A stretch of 8,245 nucleotides of DNA from DATGLE01 sp035294325 (GTDB lineage: Bacteria > Chloroflexota > Ktedonobacteria > Ktedonobacterales > Ktedonobacteraceae). A model generated the notes under the pieces. The model saw nothing but the letters and a program-made list of their open reading frames with translations, ran no database searches and had not been told where the DNA came from. Positions 6,686 through 8,245 of this stretch are shown here, piece after piece. Both the position numbers and the translations under genes were made by a program. The stretch is taken from contig DATGLE010000127.1 in assembly GCA_035294325.1 (NCBI GenBank), forward strand, positions 1-8,245, in the 5' to 3' direction. Numbering within the stretch: the first letter of the stretch is position 1; every line of letters starts with the position of its first letter.

Positions 6686-7069
6686 ATGCCAGAAATCCGT
6701 GAAGAAGTGCTCAAAGATGATATCTTCTCGATCCGTGATATCATCGACTCGCAGTTAGAGACAAGCGATGGGGTTAGAATCGGGCGCGTGGCCGATATCG
6801 AGATCGAGCGGCACGCGGATGGTACATTGCATCTCAGCGCGCTGCTGGTCGGCCCGCAGGCGCTTGCCGCGCGGCTCTCGCCAGAGCTGCGCACGCTGGC
6901 TCACTGGCTGTTTCGTGATCGCTTCGACCATCGTATTACGCTTGATGATGTGGAGAGCTTCGGCCCGACACTGCGCCTGCGCCGGCGGGCCGAAGATTAT
7001 CCCATAGGGCAGTCCGAGCGCTGGATTGCGAAATATCTGCTGCGCTGGCTGCCGGGAAGTGGTTACTGA
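6686..7069 (+). CDS. PRC-barrel-like domain protein (first of pair)
   Basis: A 127-residue soluble protein with no signal or membrane helix. The first half has PRC-barrel character: 'SIRDIIDSQLETSDGVRIGRV' (15-35, split by a turn), then 'ADIEIERHADGTLHLSALLV' (36-55) and 'GPQALAARL' (56-64). PRC-barrels are small beta-barrels that bind protein or RNA partners, and are found in RimM, photosynthetic reaction centre H subunits and some cation-channel regulators. The C-terminal half (~80-127) is Arg-rich and ends in a short amphipathic segment 'RWIAKYLLRWLPG' (112-124), which might touch the membrane. The start ATG 6686 has a good Shine-Dalgarno (GGGGGAGG, 6668-6675) lying over the end of the transporter gene. 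It shares the 'GRVAD' and 'VGPxA' motifs with the next gene. Its position suggests a cytoplasmic regulator or scaffold for the transporter. Confidence 0.72.
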   Translation: MPEIREEVLKDDIFSIRDIIDSQLETSDGVRIGRVADIEIERHADGTLHLSALLVGPQALAARLSPELRTLAHWLFRDRFDHRITLDDVESFGPTLRLRRRAEDYPIGQSERWIAKYLLRWLPGSGY

Positions 7070-7380
7070 TGCAGAAGCAGCAGCAAAAGAACGGTCATCT
7101 GTCGGTGAGCGTGTTACTGAACAAGAAAGTCATCACGGCTGAGGGCAAGGTGCTGGGGCGTGTTGCCGATGTTCAACTTACGCCCGGCCCAGAATACCGC
7201 ATCATCGCCCTGTTCGTCGGCCCCTATGCCATGCTCTATCGCCTGCATATGCTCAACCCCTTTGCCTCATCTCCAACACAACCGCCTCGCCCCGATAGCG
7301 TTCCCTGGGAAGCCGTCGATTGCGTCGAGCGTACTACAATCCGGCTCAAGCCCGGCTATAAGCATGAAAAAGTTCATTAA
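7069..7380 (+). CDS. PRC-barrel-like domain protein (second of pair)
   Basis: A 103-residue soluble protein related to the one before it. It contains 'EGKVLGRVADVQLTPGPEYR' (25-44) and 'IIALFVGPYAMLYRL' (45-59), matching the GRVAD and VGPxA landmarks of its neighbour. It then has a Pro-rich linker (~66-79) and 'VPWEAVDCVERTTIRLKPG' (78-96), a typical closing strand pair of PRC-barrels. It starts with a one-base overlap of the previous stop (TGATG at 7067-7071), so it is probably translated by coupling. The basic Gln/Lys-rich N-terminus (MQKQQQKNG) is probably flexible. The pair may form a heterodimer on the cytoplasmic side of the transporter; this is inferred from their similarity and adjacency. 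No terminator is visible after its TAA. Confidence 0.72.
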   Translation: MQKQQQKNGHLSVSVLLNKKVITAEGKVLGRVADVQLTPGPEYRIIALFVGPYAMLYRLHMLNPFASSPTQPPRPDSVPWEAVDCVERTTIRLKPGYKHEKVH

Positions 7381-7387
7381 TTAACTA

Positions 7388-7396
7388 TGCTATAAT
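7388..7396 (+). promoter_or_regulatory. Extended -10 promoter for the MBL-fold gene
   Basis: TGC followed by a perfect TATAAT (7391-7396) forms an extended -10 element in the short gap after the second PRC-barrel gene. The upstream sequence is AT-rich (AAAAAGTTCATTAATTAA), but no good -35 lies at 16-18 nt. Extended -10 promoters often work without one. Predicted initiation is near 7403, giving a leader of about 33 nt. Confidence 0.6.
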
Positions 7397-7435
7397 TGGG
7401 GCAAATCAAATACAGAAAGGCGGGAACCTTCCCTC

Positions 7436-8245
7436 ATGAGCGATCACCCGCACATTATCAAACATGGTTCGGCAACCGTTGCTATCATCAATGTTGGCGA
7501 TATCCAGTTTCGCCTCTCCGACGAGATTATGGTGCCAGAGGACGAGCGAGCTGCCGCCCCGGCTTCCTTCACGCAGTTGCGGCCCTTCCCCACGCAGTGT
7601 TTTCATATCGCCCTGGCCGGGGCTTCGGTACTGGTTGATGCCTGCAATTATCATCTCTCATTCCCACCGGATTCGCCGTATTTCTGGCCCGGCTACCAGG
7701 CGCCGCCGGGGCTGCTCGCGCAATTAGCAGAAATCGGCCTCCGGCCCGAAGACGTGACTCATCTCGTCATCACGCACGCCCACTTCGATCATTTTTCAGG
7801 TATTACAATGGAACGAGGTGGAAAAATGACTCCGTGTTTCCCCAACGCGCGCTGCTTTCTTGGATATGCCGACTGGGAGGATCCCGAAATACAGCAGGAA
7901 CTGCGTGATCCCAACTCGCATGTGTCCCGTACCCTGGGGGTGGTGCGGCAGGCTGGTATGCTGGAACTGGTGGAGGGCGAGCGCGAACTGCTCCTCGGCA
8001 TTGGCATCGTTCCGGCTCCGGGCGAGTCGCCGGGCCATCAGGTTGTACGCGTCCATTCGCAGGGGCAGACGCTCTACTGCCTGGGCGATCTCTACCACGA
8101 TCCGATTGAGGTCGAGCATCCGACCTGGATGGCTTCATGGGCCGCGAAAGAGGCCACGCTCAGGAGCCGCGCGAAGCTGGCTGAGGCCGCTCTGCGCGAG
8201 CAAGCCCTGCTCACCGCCGCGCATATCTCCGGCGTTGGACAATTA
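7436..8245 (+). CDS. Metallo-beta-lactamase-fold hydrolase (3' end outside window)
   Basis: The frame is open from ATG 7436 to the last base, giving 270 residues without a stop, so the gene continues beyond the window. The metal-binding set of the MBL superfamily is complete as far as visible. It comprises H114-A-H116-F-D118-H119 ('VITHAHFDHFSG'), H201 in 'GESPGHQ', the bridging D218 in 'YCLGDLYHD', and H263 in 'LLTAAHIS'. It should bind two metal ions, probably Zn or Mn/Fe, and hydrolyse an ester, lactone or phosphate-type bond. The substrate cannot be told from this sequence; lactonase-like members share this architecture. There is no signal peptide, so it is cytosolic. The start is supported by a purine-rich ribosome site (GAAAGGCGG, 7415-7423) and the promoter just upstream. 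It is probably transcribed separately from the transporter operon, though read-through is possible. Confidence 0.88.
   Translation, partial: MSDHPHIIKHGSATVAIINVGDIQFRLSDEIMVPEDERAAAPASFTQLRPFPTQCFHIALAGASVLVDACNYHLSFPPDSPYFWPGYQAPPGLLAQLAEIGLRPEDVTHLVITHAHFDHFSGITMERGGKMTPCFPNARCFLGYADWEDPEIQQELRDPNSHVSRTLGVVRQAGMLELVEGERELLLGIGIVPAPGESPGHQVVRVHSQGQTLYCLGDLYHDPIEVEHPTWMASWAAKEATLRSRAKLAEAALREQALLTAAHISGVGQL

Overview
All genes in this window read on the + strand. The best-fit source is a soil or compost-type Chloroflexota, possibly of the Ktedonobacteria. That is an inference from style, not proof: a TPR-type regulator remnant, a large BNR/Asp-box 'VPS10-like' protein, a monoderm-style lipoprotein, stand-alone PRC-barrel proteins and a short palindromic repeat between genes. 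Base composition is uneven. The first ~1.4 kb is AT-richer (26/60 G+C at 1-60, 25/60 at 841-900), while the large central gene is GC-rich (45/60 at 2281-2340).

Layout. (a) 1-257: the C-terminal end of a TPR protein that enters from outside the window and stops in mid-repeat. (b) 274-1314: an aldo/keto reductase whose catalytic tetrad has D, Y and K, but Gln where His is expected. (c) 1315-1517: an intergenic region with a possible extended -10 promoter and a ~77-bp palindromic element made of three consecutive hairpins inside 8-bp terminal inverted repeats. (d) 1518-4760: a 1080-residue protein with ten Asp-box motifs (sortilin/VPS10-like beta-propellers), a beta-rich C-terminal domain and a helical tail, with no signal peptide. 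It is closed by a perfect 24-bp-stem intrinsic terminator at 4768-4830. (e) 5037-7380: a tightly packed four-gene unit encoding a small lipoprotein, a divergent NRAMP-superfamily transporter and two related PRC-barrel-like proteins. (f) 7388-8245: an extended -10 promoter and a metallo-beta-lactamase-fold hydrolase that runs off the window.

The most interesting unit is (e). The transporter carries DAGT where metal-transporting NRAMPs carry DPGN, and SPY where they carry MPH. It therefore probably does not handle soft transition metals in the usual way. A role in Mg2+ (NRMT-like) or another substrate is an inference. The coupling of start and stop codons (ATGA, a 6-nt gap, TGATG) suggests that the lipoprotein outside, the transporter in the membrane and the two PRC-barrel proteins inside work together. 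No CRISPR array, tRNA, rRNA or transposase gene is visible.
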